A DNA stretch of 36,361 nt, taken from positions 1,302,887 to 1,339,247 of the forward strand of contig NW_015971538.1 of the NCBI RefSeq assembly GCF_000182565.1. Direction: 5' to 3'. Shown piece by piece: positions 22,300 to 31,262 of this stretch. A program made the position numbers and the translations under genes. Source of the stretch: Spizellomyces punctatus DAOM BR117. Lineage: Eukaryota; Chytridiomycota; Chytridiomycetes; Spizellomycetales; Spizellomycetaceae. The notes beneath the pieces were generated by a model. The model worked only from the letters and a program-made list of their open reading frames with translations, made no database searches and was not told where the DNA came from. The stretch's first letter is position 1. The number at the start of each line of letters is the position of its first letter.

Positions 22300-22870
22300 T
22301 CTTAGCAAAGCCACATTATCTAATGCCTCCACCACAAAGTCTGTTCGCCACGCGCCCTGGCATATCGTCCGCAAGGTACCAGTGTTTTGCGATTATTACG
22401 TTCATTTTTCGATGCACCATGTAGAATGGTTCTCTCATGACGTTTTTGAAAGCCCCATTGCGCATCGCATGTCATCCAGGGCTTTCACAAGTTGTGAAAG
22501 AATGATTAACATGCTCGAGATGTGCAACGTGCAATGCCTGCCGTTCAGGGCTTTTGCAACGGCAAGTGTTTTGGAGTGATTATCACGTTCGTCATGTACA
22601 ATGCAGAGTGCATGCCGTTAAGGTCTTTTGCAACGGCAACTATTTTGCAATGATTGCCACATTCGTCAGTACAATGTAGGGTGCATGCCGCTCAGGTCTT
22701 CCGCATGGGGCAATTTTCTTGGAATGATTACCACGTTCGTCATCCACAATGTGACTGCATGCCGCTGGGGTCTTCCCCCATGAGCGAATTGTCTTGGAAT
22801 GATTATCACGTTCGTCATGTACAATGTAGGGTGCATGCCGCTCGGTCTTCCGCATGGGGCAATTGTCTTG
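22300..22870 (+). repeat. Upstream ~74-bp tandem array of the full-length copy D
   Basis: At least four units lie between about 22560 and 22870, marked by TTCGTCATGTACAATG-like words at about 22589, 22663, 22737 and 22812 (period 74-75 bp). Each is followed by GCATGCCG and a GGTCTTTTGC or GGTCTTCCGC stretch. Older diverged units reach back to about 22300. The same array precedes copies A, B and C, so it belongs to the element and may act as an upstream regulatory block. Confidence 0.8.
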
Positions 22871-22885
22871 GAATCACCCGATTTT

Positions 22886-22899
22886 GCATAAATAAGAGC
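22886..22899 (+). promoter_or_regulatory. TATA-like box of copy D
   Basis: GCATAAATAAGAGC, about 140 bp before the ATG at 23039, preserved in three other copies with at most one change. This is the best-supported promoter element in the window. Confidence 0.6.
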
Positions 22900-22958
22900 C
22901 CCAGAATTGTCTTTCCCTGTCCTGTCGTGTTCTGTGTCTGTATTCTTTGCCTTGTTAT

Positions 22959-22980
22959 CTCTCTCTCTCTCTCTCTCTCT
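22959..22980 (+). repeat. CT microsatellite in the leader of copy D
   Basis: Eleven CT units, followed by further CT-rich sequence to about 23020. Copies A, B and C have only a mixed pyrimidine tract here, so the expansion is specific to this copy. It inflates the open frame upstream of the true start with a Ser-Leu run. Confidence 0.9.
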
Positions 22981-23038
22981 ACACTCTCCTTATCTCTCTA
23001 CTCTCCTTCTCTCTCTCTACTCTGCGGTCTCCGTTGAA

Positions 23039-25975
23039 ATGGTCCACAAAGTTCTCACAAAGTCCTGGTCGCTTCAACACGCCGATCGCCACGCTTATGT
23101 CGTCGCACAAGACCAAAGCTTTTCTCAGCAAGAGTTTCCGCATGCTGAAGACGTTAATCCCATCTCGGCTACCAACACCATCTGGGCCACGATCGGAGAA
23201 CGCCTTCGGGCCGATAACACCAACATGCGCAACATTTCCCGTTCATCAATCAACTTTTTAACGGACGGCATGCACGAGTCCCCTCATACCGTCGACGGCA
23301 TGTTGGCTCTACTTCGCAATCATATGGAAGTCAGCGATGCAAGCATGATGGATGTCTTGGGTCTTCGCGAGTCTACGGTCGACGACATCATCCGTGCAGA
23401 AGAGGATGCCGAGAAGAATGGTCAGGAACTGTACTACATCAGGAGCTGGGCCATGACAGTTGAAGATCTTTATCAACTGATTGAAAGGTGGCAAGATGAC
23501 GAAATCGATCCCGAGGAGGTCTACTTTTGGTTAAGCCCATTTTTGCTGTTGCCTGCCGATCAGCGCTCTGACAACATGTGCTACATTCGCTACGTTGGCA
23601 AATGCCGGTATCCTACAGTTCCTTACAAGCGAATGTTAGCGGACATGAGGCAACGTGACAGCGGCCTTCTTTGCCATTTCACGACCATTCTCGAGCGCCA
23701 GTTCCCTGACACGTACGCTTCCGGACGCACGTTTGAGTTTCCGCGTGCTACACTGGATGTCTTTGTTTCGGACCAGATTCGGGATGATCGCGAACGGATT
23801 CTGATTGCCTTCTTTGGACGTGAATCGCTACTCAATCAGCAACCTGGCGGATTCTACGCATCCTACGTCCCAGACATTACAGACCATACATTGTTTGAGA
23901 CGCTCAAGACACAGTTTTGGTACCGCTTTCAACGTGCATCCGCCGCATGCACCGAATCCATCAAAGCCGGTCTGCGAGACTGGATCACCGAAATCACTGG
24001 CATCACCGAAGCCTACCCAGTCGAGACCTGCACCTCCCAGCATGCCATGACAGATGCCTTGCTCTCCACGATTCGCTCACAAGCTACGCCTCGTACGGTC
24101 AATGGGCATACCATTATGGCATTGATTGGAAAGGATGTTACCCGGGAAGACTATTTGAGCGGTTCCTCCTTTCTCTCTGGTTCGTCACGGGCAGGCTATC
24201 TTACGAGGGACTTTCTTGCTCGCCTTCAAGCATCCGAGCAAAACTTACGATCGTGGGATGCGACACAGCTCACTGTACAGCCCTTTCCGTTCGTCGATCT
24301 ATTCCCTTGGCTCTCCTTGGAACCCGTTGATGCTGCGTTGGATCAGCTGGGATCCTACTTGCGAGTCACTCGGCCCCTTTTGTGCGTCACCTTTTCGTTC
24401 AAAGTGACGTCCTGTGCGATGGCCAACTTTTACCGCCCGTATGGCCTTACGACACTCGCAGACTTTTTGACGGCAGTGGGATGCCCGCGGATTCAACACT
24501 ATGCGACTCGCGACTGGCTCACTGATGAACAAGCAAGCGCACCTCCGTCCGGCTTTTCCACCATCATCATCCCCCATTACCATCCGGGATACGACAAGTA
24601 TGGTTCTCAACCTTGGGAGCTTCGTCGAGTCCTAGACATTGCATGGATGATCACCATATTCATTGCAACCAAGGCCTTGGACGTTGCCAGCGCTGGCCAT
24701 GACAATCGTGATGAGATGGTGACGAGAATCTTTGCCACTGTGGATCCAGACAGTGCCACTGTCGACCCTCGACTGGTCAAGGTGTACCAAGAGCTCGATG
24801 TCGCGAAAGAAGACTTGCGTTCCTATGTCGAAAACGAACGAGGACGGATCTCGCGTCTTCCTACCCGACACCCAGTGTTTTACGGGGAATTGCAAGCTCT
24901 CCGTGCCCAACAGGCCGCCAAGGATCGTGTTGTACGAGGCTTTTTCGCAGAGGGAGATGCGCAAAGCGAGTCTCGCATGGAACAGGTCAACTATCTGTGG
25001 AAAGTGCAGTATCCCGACCTCATGATGCATATTCCCCCCGGTCCTGGATCCGAGCAACAGTGGAAGCAATGGGCTGCCAGTCGCAAACAAGGGACATCGT
25101 TCTACATGTCCTCCCTGGTCCTTGCTTCAAGAGTGCGCGGTGTACCAGCGATGCGGAACGTCCTGAGGCCTTTTGCACCCGAAGGTGCCGGTGATGATGA
25201 TTCTTGGATGCAAGATCCTCAACTATTACAGCGGGCCATCGAAGCCAAGGTTGCGCAAATGGTTGCCGGGCAGCCTGCGAACCACTTTTCAAGTGAAAAG
25301 CAGCGCGAAAGGAGACTGGGACGTATAACCTACCACACAAGCTTGGAGGGCACTCTGATCAAGATTGACGGACACGGTCGTGTGTCCTTATTTTGGCAAG
25401 ATCCTGACGGTAGCCGACTCCGCATCAAGCTTCGTGTAGCGCAAACTTTGGCGACGGTCCTTCCCAATGACAAGCGCTTCATTCACTTTGTGGATGAAGG
25501 AATCTCGATCAAGGATCAGAATGGCCGCCTAATGACCATTTCTCGTGGCAAGGAAACTGTCATTGTGAAAAAGACTGTCTTTTCATTGTTGGAGGATGGG
25601 GACAACCTGACCAGACTGTGGACCCATGAGCGTACCCTGCTTGGACACCTGGCACCGACACCCGCTGGACCGTCGACTACTCTGCCCACCGCTGGACCGT
25701 CGACCACTCTGCCCACCGCTGGACCGTCGACCACTCTGCCCACCAAAGGACGTGATGCCTTTCGCAGCAGAACCAAACCAGAAAAAGTTGCGGAATTCAA
25801 CCTTCCCTTGGCTCAGAACGATGCACTTTGGCTCCTCTACAAATGGTTAGAGCAGGACTATCCTACGGGGGGCACATTCAACGCAGCGGATCCGGGCGAC
25901 TTTCCTACTTTGGCCAATGATTCTCTGCAAATGCGTTTTGCAGACTTTCTTGCCAATCACCACGATCACCCGTAA
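23039..25975 (+). CDS. Long single-exon ORF of the repeat family; possible GIY-YIG nuclease-like protein
   Basis: 978 codons, no intron. I chose ATG 23039 because copy A keeps it and MVHKVLTKSW-like residues follow it there. The frame also runs upstream to 22907, but that part is translated microsatellite. Residues 183-187 read IRYVG, then PYKRM at 195-199, RERILIAFFG from 251 (Glu252) and LLNQQPGG around Asn266. This resembles the YIG, Arg, Glu and Asn landmarks of GIY-YIG nucleases, a weak call from motifs alone. Residues about 447-545 hold a Cys/His-rich block (CAMANFYRPYG, HYHPGYDKYG, RRVLDIAW) that I do not recognise. Residues 876-902 are three 9-residue AGPSTTLPT repeats. No reverse transcriptase, helicase or transposase motif is visible. 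The gene is the only full-length member among four copies here, and codon use is orderly throughout. The frame stays open past the TAA at 25973. Confidence 0.8.
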   Translation: MVHKVLTKSWSLQHADRHAYVVAQDQSFSQQEFPHAEDVNPISATNTIWATIGERLRADNTNMRNISRSSINFLTDGMHESPHTVDGMLALLRNHMEVSDASMMDVLGLRESTVDDIIRAEEDAEKNGQELYYIRSWAMTVEDLYQLIERWQDDEIDPEEVYFWLSPFLLLPADQRSDNMCYIRYVGKCRYPTVPYKRMLADMRQRDSGLLCHFTTILERQFPDTYASGRTFEFPRATLDVFVSDQIRDDRERILIAFFGRESLLNQQPGGFYASYVPDITDHTLFETLKTQFWYRFQRASAACTESIKAGLRDWITEITGITEAYPVETCTSQHAMTDALLSTIRSQATPRTVNGHTIMALIGKDVTREDYLSGSSFLSGSSRAGYLTRDFLARLQASEQNLRSWDATQLTVQPFPFVDLFPWLSLEPVDAALDQLGSYLRVTRPLLCVTFSFKVTSCAMANFYRPYGLTTLADFLTAVGCPRIQHYATRDWLTDEQASAPPSGFSTIIIPHYHPGYDKYGSQPWELRRVLDIAWMITIFIATKALDVASAGHDNRDEMVTRIFATVDPDSATVDPRLVKVYQELDVAKEDLRSYVENERGRISRLPTRHPVFYGELQALRAQQAAKDRVVRGFFAEGDAQSESRMEQVNYLWKVQYPDLMMHIPPGPGSEQQWKQWAASRKQGTSFYMSSLVLASRVRGVPAMRNVLRPFAPEGAGDDDSWMQDPQLLQRAIEAKVAQMVAGQPANHFSSEKQRERRLGRITYHTSLEGTLIKIDGHGRVSLFWQDPDGSRLRIKLRVAQTLATVLPNDKRFIHFVDEGISIKDQNGRLMTISRGKETVIVKKTVFSLLEDGDNLTRLWTHERTLLGHLAPTPAGPSTTLPTAGPSTTLPTAGPSTTLPTKGRDAFRSRTKPEKVAEFNLPLAQNDALWLLYKWLEQDYPTGGTFNAADPGDFPTLANDSLQMRFADFLANHHDHP
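25664..25744 (+). repeat. 27-bp coding minisatellite, three units
   Basis: Three tandem 27-bp units in frame within the long ORF encode AGPSTTLPT each. The second and third are identical and the first differs by one base, a sign of recent expansion. The Pro/Thr/Ser-rich segment probably forms a flexible linker. Confidence 0.92.
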
Positions 25976-26152
25976 CATGAACTTTGGGCTACATGGTTGA
26001 ACGAGTTTGCTACGCGCGGTGCGAGGCACATCTATGCCAACATTCGTTTCGTCAGGGACGCAGTGGAGAGCACCAAACAGGCCTATGACAAGAATCACAA
26101 GTGGAAACGCTACAAGATTTTCACTATCGGCGGGCCGAAGCCTGGGTTCTAG
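25976..26152 (+). other. In-frame continuation of the long ORF beyond its first stop codon
   Basis: After the TAA at 25973-25975 the same frame is open for 58 codons to a TAG at 26150-26152. It reads like real protein: HELWATWLNEFATRGARHIY and then KNHKWKRYKIFTIGGPKPGF. Aromatic, charged and Gly/Pro residues occur in proportions similar to the upstream ORF. The base after the TAA is C. Either a nonsense change truncated an ancestral protein of about 1,037 residues, or the stop is sometimes read through. A chance 58-codon open stretch in this exact frame is less likely but possible. Confidence 0.6.
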
Positions 26153-26461
26153 CACTGCGTACAAGCTTTACCTAGTGCAGTACAAGATCATCTGCCAACG
26201 AATGGGGTGCAGTCGCTTCCAATTTGTCTTGCACTTGTATTAAAGTTCATAATAAAGAATTTTTCTGCCTGAACCAACTATATTAAATATATCATACCTT
26301 TATATTATTCTTAGCGCTCGCCTTGGATTTTACGTCCACCCTCACCCACTAGGCCACTAGCGCAAAAATGTGTAGGAGTTGTTTGTAAACTTGGATTAAA
26401 CATCCCGAATATTGTTACGTTCAAAACTCATGATTAACGTACGGAATGTTCATAACGTGGA
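26153..26461. other. Spacer after the long ORF
   Basis: AT-rich sequence with AATAAAG near 26253, a possible polyadenylation signal for the long ORF. CACCCACTAGGCCACTAGCGC at about 26341 is a relic of the 67-bp repeat in reverse orientation. No gene seen. Confidence 0.5.
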
Positions 26462-26553
26462 TCCCTGGTGGCCTAGTGGTTAAGGCTTTGTACTTATAAG
26501 GACGTACTCCTTATGCCATGCAAAGATCGCGGGTTCGAACCCCGCCCAGGGAA
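26462..26553 (+). tRNA. tRNA-Ile(UAU) with a 19-nt intron
   Basis: The cloverleaf is complete: acceptor stem TCCCTGG (26462-26468) with CCAGGGA (26546-26552) and discriminator A26553. The D arm is 26471-26486, the anticodon stem TTGTA/TGCAA, the variable loop AGATC and the T arm GCGGG-TTCGAAC-CCCGC. The loop reads C-U-UAU-A, anticodon UAU at 26495-26497. The intron, 26499-26517, starts one base 3' of the anticodon, the canonical place, and its CCTTAT pairs with ATAAGG spanning the anticodon, as in classic pre-tRNAs. tRNA-Ile(UAU), decoding AUA, commonly carries an intron in fungi and animals. Confidence 0.95.
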
Positions 26554-26559
26554 TCTGTG

Positions 26560-26564
26560 TTTTT
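26560..26564 (+). terminator. Polymerase III terminator of tRNA-Ile
   Basis: A run of five T begins seven bases after the discriminator base, and a longer T-run follows at about 26576. Either would stop polymerase III. Confidence 0.75.
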
Positions 26565-26591
26565 CGTGTATAATGTTTTTTTTTCTTATAA

Positions 26592-26665
26592 TTATGCCAT
26601 GCAAAGATCGCGGGTTCGAACCCCGCCCAGGGAATGAGTGTCTTTCGTGATTATGTTTTTTTTCC
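26592..26665 (+). pseudogene. Tandem partial copy of tRNA-Ile: half intron plus 3' half
   Basis: Bases 26592-26635 are nearly identical to 26511-26554. They begin inside the intron at TTATGCC and include the 3' anticodon strand, T arm and 3' acceptor strand. The following T-rich spacer is duplicated too, giving an 81-bp tandem duplication. The copy has a B box but no A box, D arm or 5' acceptor, so it cannot make a tRNA alone. Confidence 0.9.
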
Positions 26666-28795
26666 ATGTTCTCTCTGGTCACGACACGAGTTGCATTTCT
26701 TGACACGAGTTGCATTTCTGTCTTTCTATTCTCTCTGGTCTCGATACGAGGTGCATACTGCAATTATTGCAGGTAAATTGGCTCTTGTCTGCTCAGCGAA
26801 AGCGACTAAAAGACATGAAAAGACAGCCCCAACGTAGAAAGATAAAAGAGACCGGCCCAGTAGACTAGAAACGGGGGGGGGGGGATTCAACATATAGCTG
26901 TCAATATATTACGGTCCAAAGACCAACAAAGTATCCAAACTACTGTTCATCTGCTGTTACTGTTGTTTAGTCTATCTGTAGTTATTTCACTGCGAATCTT
27001 TTTTTGCAGCCAGGCACCCGGTGTGATCTTTGGGCGCCACGACCAATTATTCTCTCGACACTAGTAGCCAAATATGTAAGAGTTATCCAGACCGTAAAAA
27101 TACAGCTCAAGTCGATGAACTCACCGGTCATGGTTGAATTTCAATCATTCCTACAAAAGTGGCGAGTATTTCATATAGCGCCCATCTAAATGTCGCGAGT
27201 TATACTGGCTGTGAACGCGTGGGTCTGGGGGTCCTGATTGCAAATAATTGAACGCGTGGGCAGACCTGGATCAGCGACGCATAGGGAGCGTCCAAAGTTG
27301 CATACGAACGGTTCTTAGCAGTAGAGGGAGACGTCCCCGTGTTTTATTCTGTAGTGTCCCGGTGGACTTAGCTAGCTATTCTTTGCATTTTATTTCGTTC
27401 ACTTTTTTTCCTTTCAGTGTCCAGAGTTGCATATGAACGGTTCTTTGCAGTAGATGAGCACTCGTCTTGGATATTCTTTGTGATTGTAGCGGGAGAGTTG
27501 CATACGAACGGTTCTTTGCAGTAGATGAACGCGTCTCTGTCTGCTTTATCCTGGTGGACGTATCTAGCTATATTTTCTGTGTTATTCCCCCTTCTTTGCG
27601 TTTTATTCCGTTCACTTTTTCTCCTGTTAGCGTCCAAAGTTGCATACGACGGTTCTTAGTAATAGGTGGACGCATCGTAGATATTCTTTGTGATTTATCG
27701 TTTTATCCTGTAGTGTCCAGGTATTCTCTTTGTCTAGAGTTGCATGCAAACGGTTCTCTACTTCCACAGTTGCATAGAAACAGTTCTCTGCGTCCAGTGT
27801 TACATACAAACGGTTCTCTCTAACTCGTATAGACGTCATCACTGGACAAGCTCAGCACTTTATATGCCGCCCATTTCATATCCCCCCGGTGCAGGTACCA
27901 TTTCTTCGGTGAACGTCCACGAAACGAGGGAGATCATTTACGTCTTAGTTGTGCGGCCCTCAGGGATGGTTCAATTCGAATCATTTGTCCGATGAACGCC
28001 CCCGAAGCGAGGGAATTTACGTGTTGGGTATGAGCCCCGCAGGTTTGTCGTTGGAGAGGTCAGTGTGGACGAGGTGCTGGTGGAAATCCGGGCAATAAAG
28101 GTGGGGAACAGCGAGGCAATTGCTGGTTGGGTAGATGAATAACAAGGTCTGGTGAGCGGGGCCGGCAGAGCCTAGGTTGCGTCGATACAAGCTGTACGTT
28201 CTTGTGAAAGCACCCAGGAAGCTGAAGATTTCGGCCATAAAGACCCGCCACTCAATGGCGCACTGCAATCATACAACTTTCTGTAGCTGAGATCTTCTAC
28301 TGCAACACCACAAGGACCAAACTACTATTTACTATTTATGTAATGTGTGTCGAGATATCCTGCTGCTAGGGTCCAAAGCTTCATAAGCGTGGTCTCTACG
28401 CTAGTTGGTGTTCAGTGTCCAGATGTCCATTGTCCCGTCTAGAGCATACCCTTTGGCGTTAGTGTCCGGTGTCTAGATATCCATTGTCCTGTCTAGAGCA
28501 TGCGTATGTAGGAGATATCCTTTGGAGCATTCCCTATTCGCTTGGGCGCTTTATTTTTCCTGTTAAGGCAGAGTATTACTGATTGGCGTTTGCTAAAGTA
28601 CTGAGAGGGACAGTTGAATCAAGAAGCCACGACTTGTCCAGATATCCTTTGGCATTTGTCCAGAGTTGCATATGAAACGATCTCTACGAGTGATGCATGC
28701 CCTCTTTGTGTTCACCTGCTAGCGTCCAGATATCCTTTATTTCGGTCTAGAGGATTTCCATTTTCTTTGGCGTTTGCTTTTTTTGTCCCTCTTAC
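26666..28795. other. Repeat-rich region without a supported gene
   Basis: Contains two GACACGAGTTGCATTTCT words near 26684-26720, a run of twelve G at 26873-26884, and the repeat cluster at 27291-27825. Between 27870 and 28320 two words GAACG-CC-CGAAGCGAGGGA/CGAAACGAGGGA recur about 80 bp apart. At 28409-28502 a 35-bp stretch (TCCATTGTCC-GTCTAGAGCAT) occurs twice, about 57 bp apart. Open frames here are translated repeats. Confidence 0.5.
27291..27825 (+). repeat. Cluster of degenerate TTGCATACGAACGGTT repeats, about seven units
   Basis: Units start with GTCCAAAGTTGCATACGAAC or GTCCAGAGTTGCATATGAAC at about 27291, 27418, 27491, 27631, 27735, 27765 and 27795. The core ends CGGTTCTTTGCAGTAG. 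Between cores lie related words GGATATTCTTTGTGAT and CTTTATCCTG, which suggest a full unit of about 85-90 bp, later shortened in the last three. Confidence 0.8.
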
Positions 28796-28951
28796 CCAGA
28801 TGACTTGATCATCTACCCCTTTTGCATCGGATGAAACTCGCACGAAAGCTTCCGAACCAAGGTCTCCCTCCGCCGCGTCGTCGCAAAACTCAAAAATCCT
28901 CTGGATCGACACCAGAAATGAGGTTATGGATGCCGCAAGAAGGGGCCCTAA
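28796..28951 (-). CDS. Possible isolated exon of an unknown protein
   Basis: On the minus strand a 52-codon stretch begins after an acceptor-like GCTGTAG and ends at a clear donor, ATCTGG followed by GTAAGAGG. Its translation is protein-like: SFLVSIQRIFEFCDDAAEGD, then a stretch including EAFVRVSSDAK and ending DDQVIW. No start codon, matching downstream exon or known family could be found, and repeat units begin about 100 bp after the donor. It may be a gene fragment stranded among repeats. An antiparallel frame at 28822-29130 overlaps it. Confidence 0.25.
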
Positions 28952-30942
28952 CTACAGCGCCAGTGCTCACGGCATCAAAAACATATAGTATAAATGAGGC
29001 TAGGCTTGTGGGTGGTGAGTGCATGAAGCAGAGGTACATCGTTTTGTGCAAATGTCTCCGTCTTGACGCCAACGTAGGTACGCATGGCACACCCGCTGCT
29101 GCATACCAGACCCATCACCACAAGTCTTAAATTCTATTTCATAGCCTTCTCTTTCATGTCCACGGCCATCCCACAACCAAAATGAAGAAAAACAAAAAAT
29201 CTACCTGCAAATTCAAATTCCTCGTACTTTTAATTCGTGTCAAGATGTTCTTTGACAGTCATGTTATCCTGCCTCGCTTCTCGGCCTCTGCAGGTGCAGT
29301 CGTAGGGAGCAGTGATGCAATATACGCTATATGCCTAGGGAATTGTGTATGAACAGAGGGGGGCTCGTTTTGTAACCGCTAATGCTCAGATCTACAGACA
29401 AACGGTTCTCTACGAACGACTATGGCCGGAGATAGGTATGGTTTCGCAACTGCTAATGTTCAGAGCTGCTTATGAATCATTCTCGGTTGGAATTAGCTGA
29501 TTTCAAACATGTCGTAGGACGGAAACTTGAATAACCCGGCGAGTTCTTAACTAATCAAGGTAACTGGAACTGATCTGAAAAATCCTGGTTTGCGGCTACA
29601 GGCTTGTCATATCACATTCTAGTTAGCTGTCTTATGCGCTACTCTCTCGACGAAAGGTCCCCAGAGACGTTCTCTACGACTGGGACAGCATAACGGCAGA
29701 GCTTCCAACAGAGTTATCCACCTCAAGTGTGCTGAAAACGTACTGAGAAGGTGCACTCAACCCAACAGTCGTTTATGGCGGAAAATTGTTTTGCTTTGTA
29801 GGGAACTGCATACGAACGGTTCTTTATGAACGAGTATGGCGGTTAATTTGTATGGTTTGCAAGAGTTGCATGAACGCGAATGGCGGATGATTCATGCTTT
29901 TGGAACTGCCAGCGTCCAGAGTTGCATGCGAACAGTTCCTTACTAATGATTCTTTTGCGCCATGGCGGAAGATTTGCACTGTTTTGTAACGAGGATAAAA
30001 TAGTGTACTTTTCGGCTTCCTGGCAAGGACGAGTTGCATATGAGCCTTTCTTTAAAGTATGACTGGGGGATCTCGTGCATCGATGCAACGAGTATGTCTT
30101 TGAGTGTCACGAGTTGCATATGACCCTTTCTTTAAAGTATGGCTGACCGAAAACAACAGATCTTTGGTGCCACGAGCTGCATAGAAACACTCTTGTTAAA
30201 GTATGGATGGGGGATATCGTACATCAATGCAACGAACAGGTTTCTTATCACTCCCTGATCATTGGATCAGTAAATGCTGTTGGAAACTCATTGTGTAGAC
30301 AAATAATCCGATGGCAGGCCACAACCTCCAAACTATCAGCAATGCAGGATAAAGTTCTAGAGCTGGGATCTTCTTGTTGCCCGGTGTGGTGTTCAACTGC
30401 ATCACTTGGATTTGTTGTCCAGCAGGAATAAGAAAACTAGAGGGAAACTTTGTTATTCTGGTAGCCGGGCGATAGGGGGAGAGGGGTTACTGCGGTATTG
30501 CTCAAACACCGCAATGCCACGTCCATACCATTTTACGCCCTAAGGAACTTTTGTCATCTGAGCCGACAATAATGTAAAACGAATATTGGCTCAGGCACAC
30601 GACGTAAATTTGTGTCTACCAGCGCCTTTCAAACATGTAGGTCATGAGGAACGTGGTAACCACGCCGATAATAATAAAAGGTTGCATAACGGCTACAGGT
30701 AAAGTTACCCGCAGCATTGCCTCGTATGCAAATTCCCGTTAGGTGCAGTTAAATTGTTGAACTGCCTTAGTTGCGCAACGTTGGAAGCTCCAATTATTCA
30801 TGTGGCTTTGGCTATTAAACATGATTGTGAAGCTGATTCGAAAGAGGTCTTGATTCTGAAGCTGATCTTGCCCAATGTGCGGCTTGATGATCGCGGAGCC
30901 ATGCGCCACATTATGTAAGGCCCCACCCGCTCCCTCGTCCTT
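28952..30942. other. Repeat-rich region without a supported gene
   Basis: Degenerate relatives of the TTGCATACGAACGG unit are scattered at about 29385-29480 and 29800-29950. The tandem units at 30028-30240 are listed separately. No frame has both a start and a recognisable motif. Confidence 0.5.
30028..30240 (+). repeat. Three tandem units of about 70-80 bp
   Basis: Units begin at about 30028, 30108 and 30171 with CACGAGTTGCATATGA (last: CACGAGCTGCATAGAA). Each continues CCTTTCTTTAAAGTATG; the first and third also share GGGGGATCTCGTGCATC-type sequence and ATGCAACGA. They are a sub-family of the TTGCATACGAAC repeat. Confidence 0.75.
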
Positions 30943-31262
30943 CTAGCCCATAAAGGCGTTTATAAAACAAGACACATCCTGGCCTTTTTCATCATCTAAT
31001 GCCATCAAGCTTTCTGGCTCCATACATGATATGCTGTCTTCACAGACCCCACACACATCGTTGTGTTCCACACAAGCGGTAGAGCCACTCAGTAGACACG
31101 AAGACTCTTCCTGTTTCGTGTCCACTGTCTCGGAACTTTGAGCGAGAGTCCGTTTGAAACCACCATCATTAAGGTGTCTATTGTTCCTGCAAGGATAAGA
31201 TGAAATCTAGTATGGTTCACTAATAGGAATCCTTACTTGGTGCGCCCAAGACTGAGAAGCAT
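30943..31262 (-). CDS. Possible small two-exon gene, unknown function
   Basis: Exon 1 (31262-31237) and exon 2 (31186-30943) join by a 50-bp intron with a good donor GTAAGG and acceptor TTGCAG, keeping one frame to give 89 residues. The protein starts MLLSLGRTKNNRH and ends in an acidic, Cys-rich tail with CGVCEDSISC and MALDDEKGQD. Upstream the frame continues through SRMLL into a stretch preceded by another intron-like GTATGT...ACAG, so this may be the 3' end of a longer gene. The cysteines have no obvious zinc-finger spacing. I do not recognise the family. Confidence 0.3.

Noticed and set aside
22907-23038. Earlier ATG giving a 1022-residue form of the long ORF
   Set aside because: The added 44 residues translate the CT microsatellite leader and are absent from the other copies; the ATG at 23039 is conserved in copy A.
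16515-26152. LINE or Penelope-type retroelement
   Set aside because: No reverse transcriptase motif is visible, and the copies are truncated at the 3' side, not the 5' side.
26494-26763. Minus-strand ORF with FPGRGSNPRSLHGI twice
   Set aside because: This is the antisense translation of the tRNA-Ile 3' half and its duplicate, a well-known spurious peptide type.
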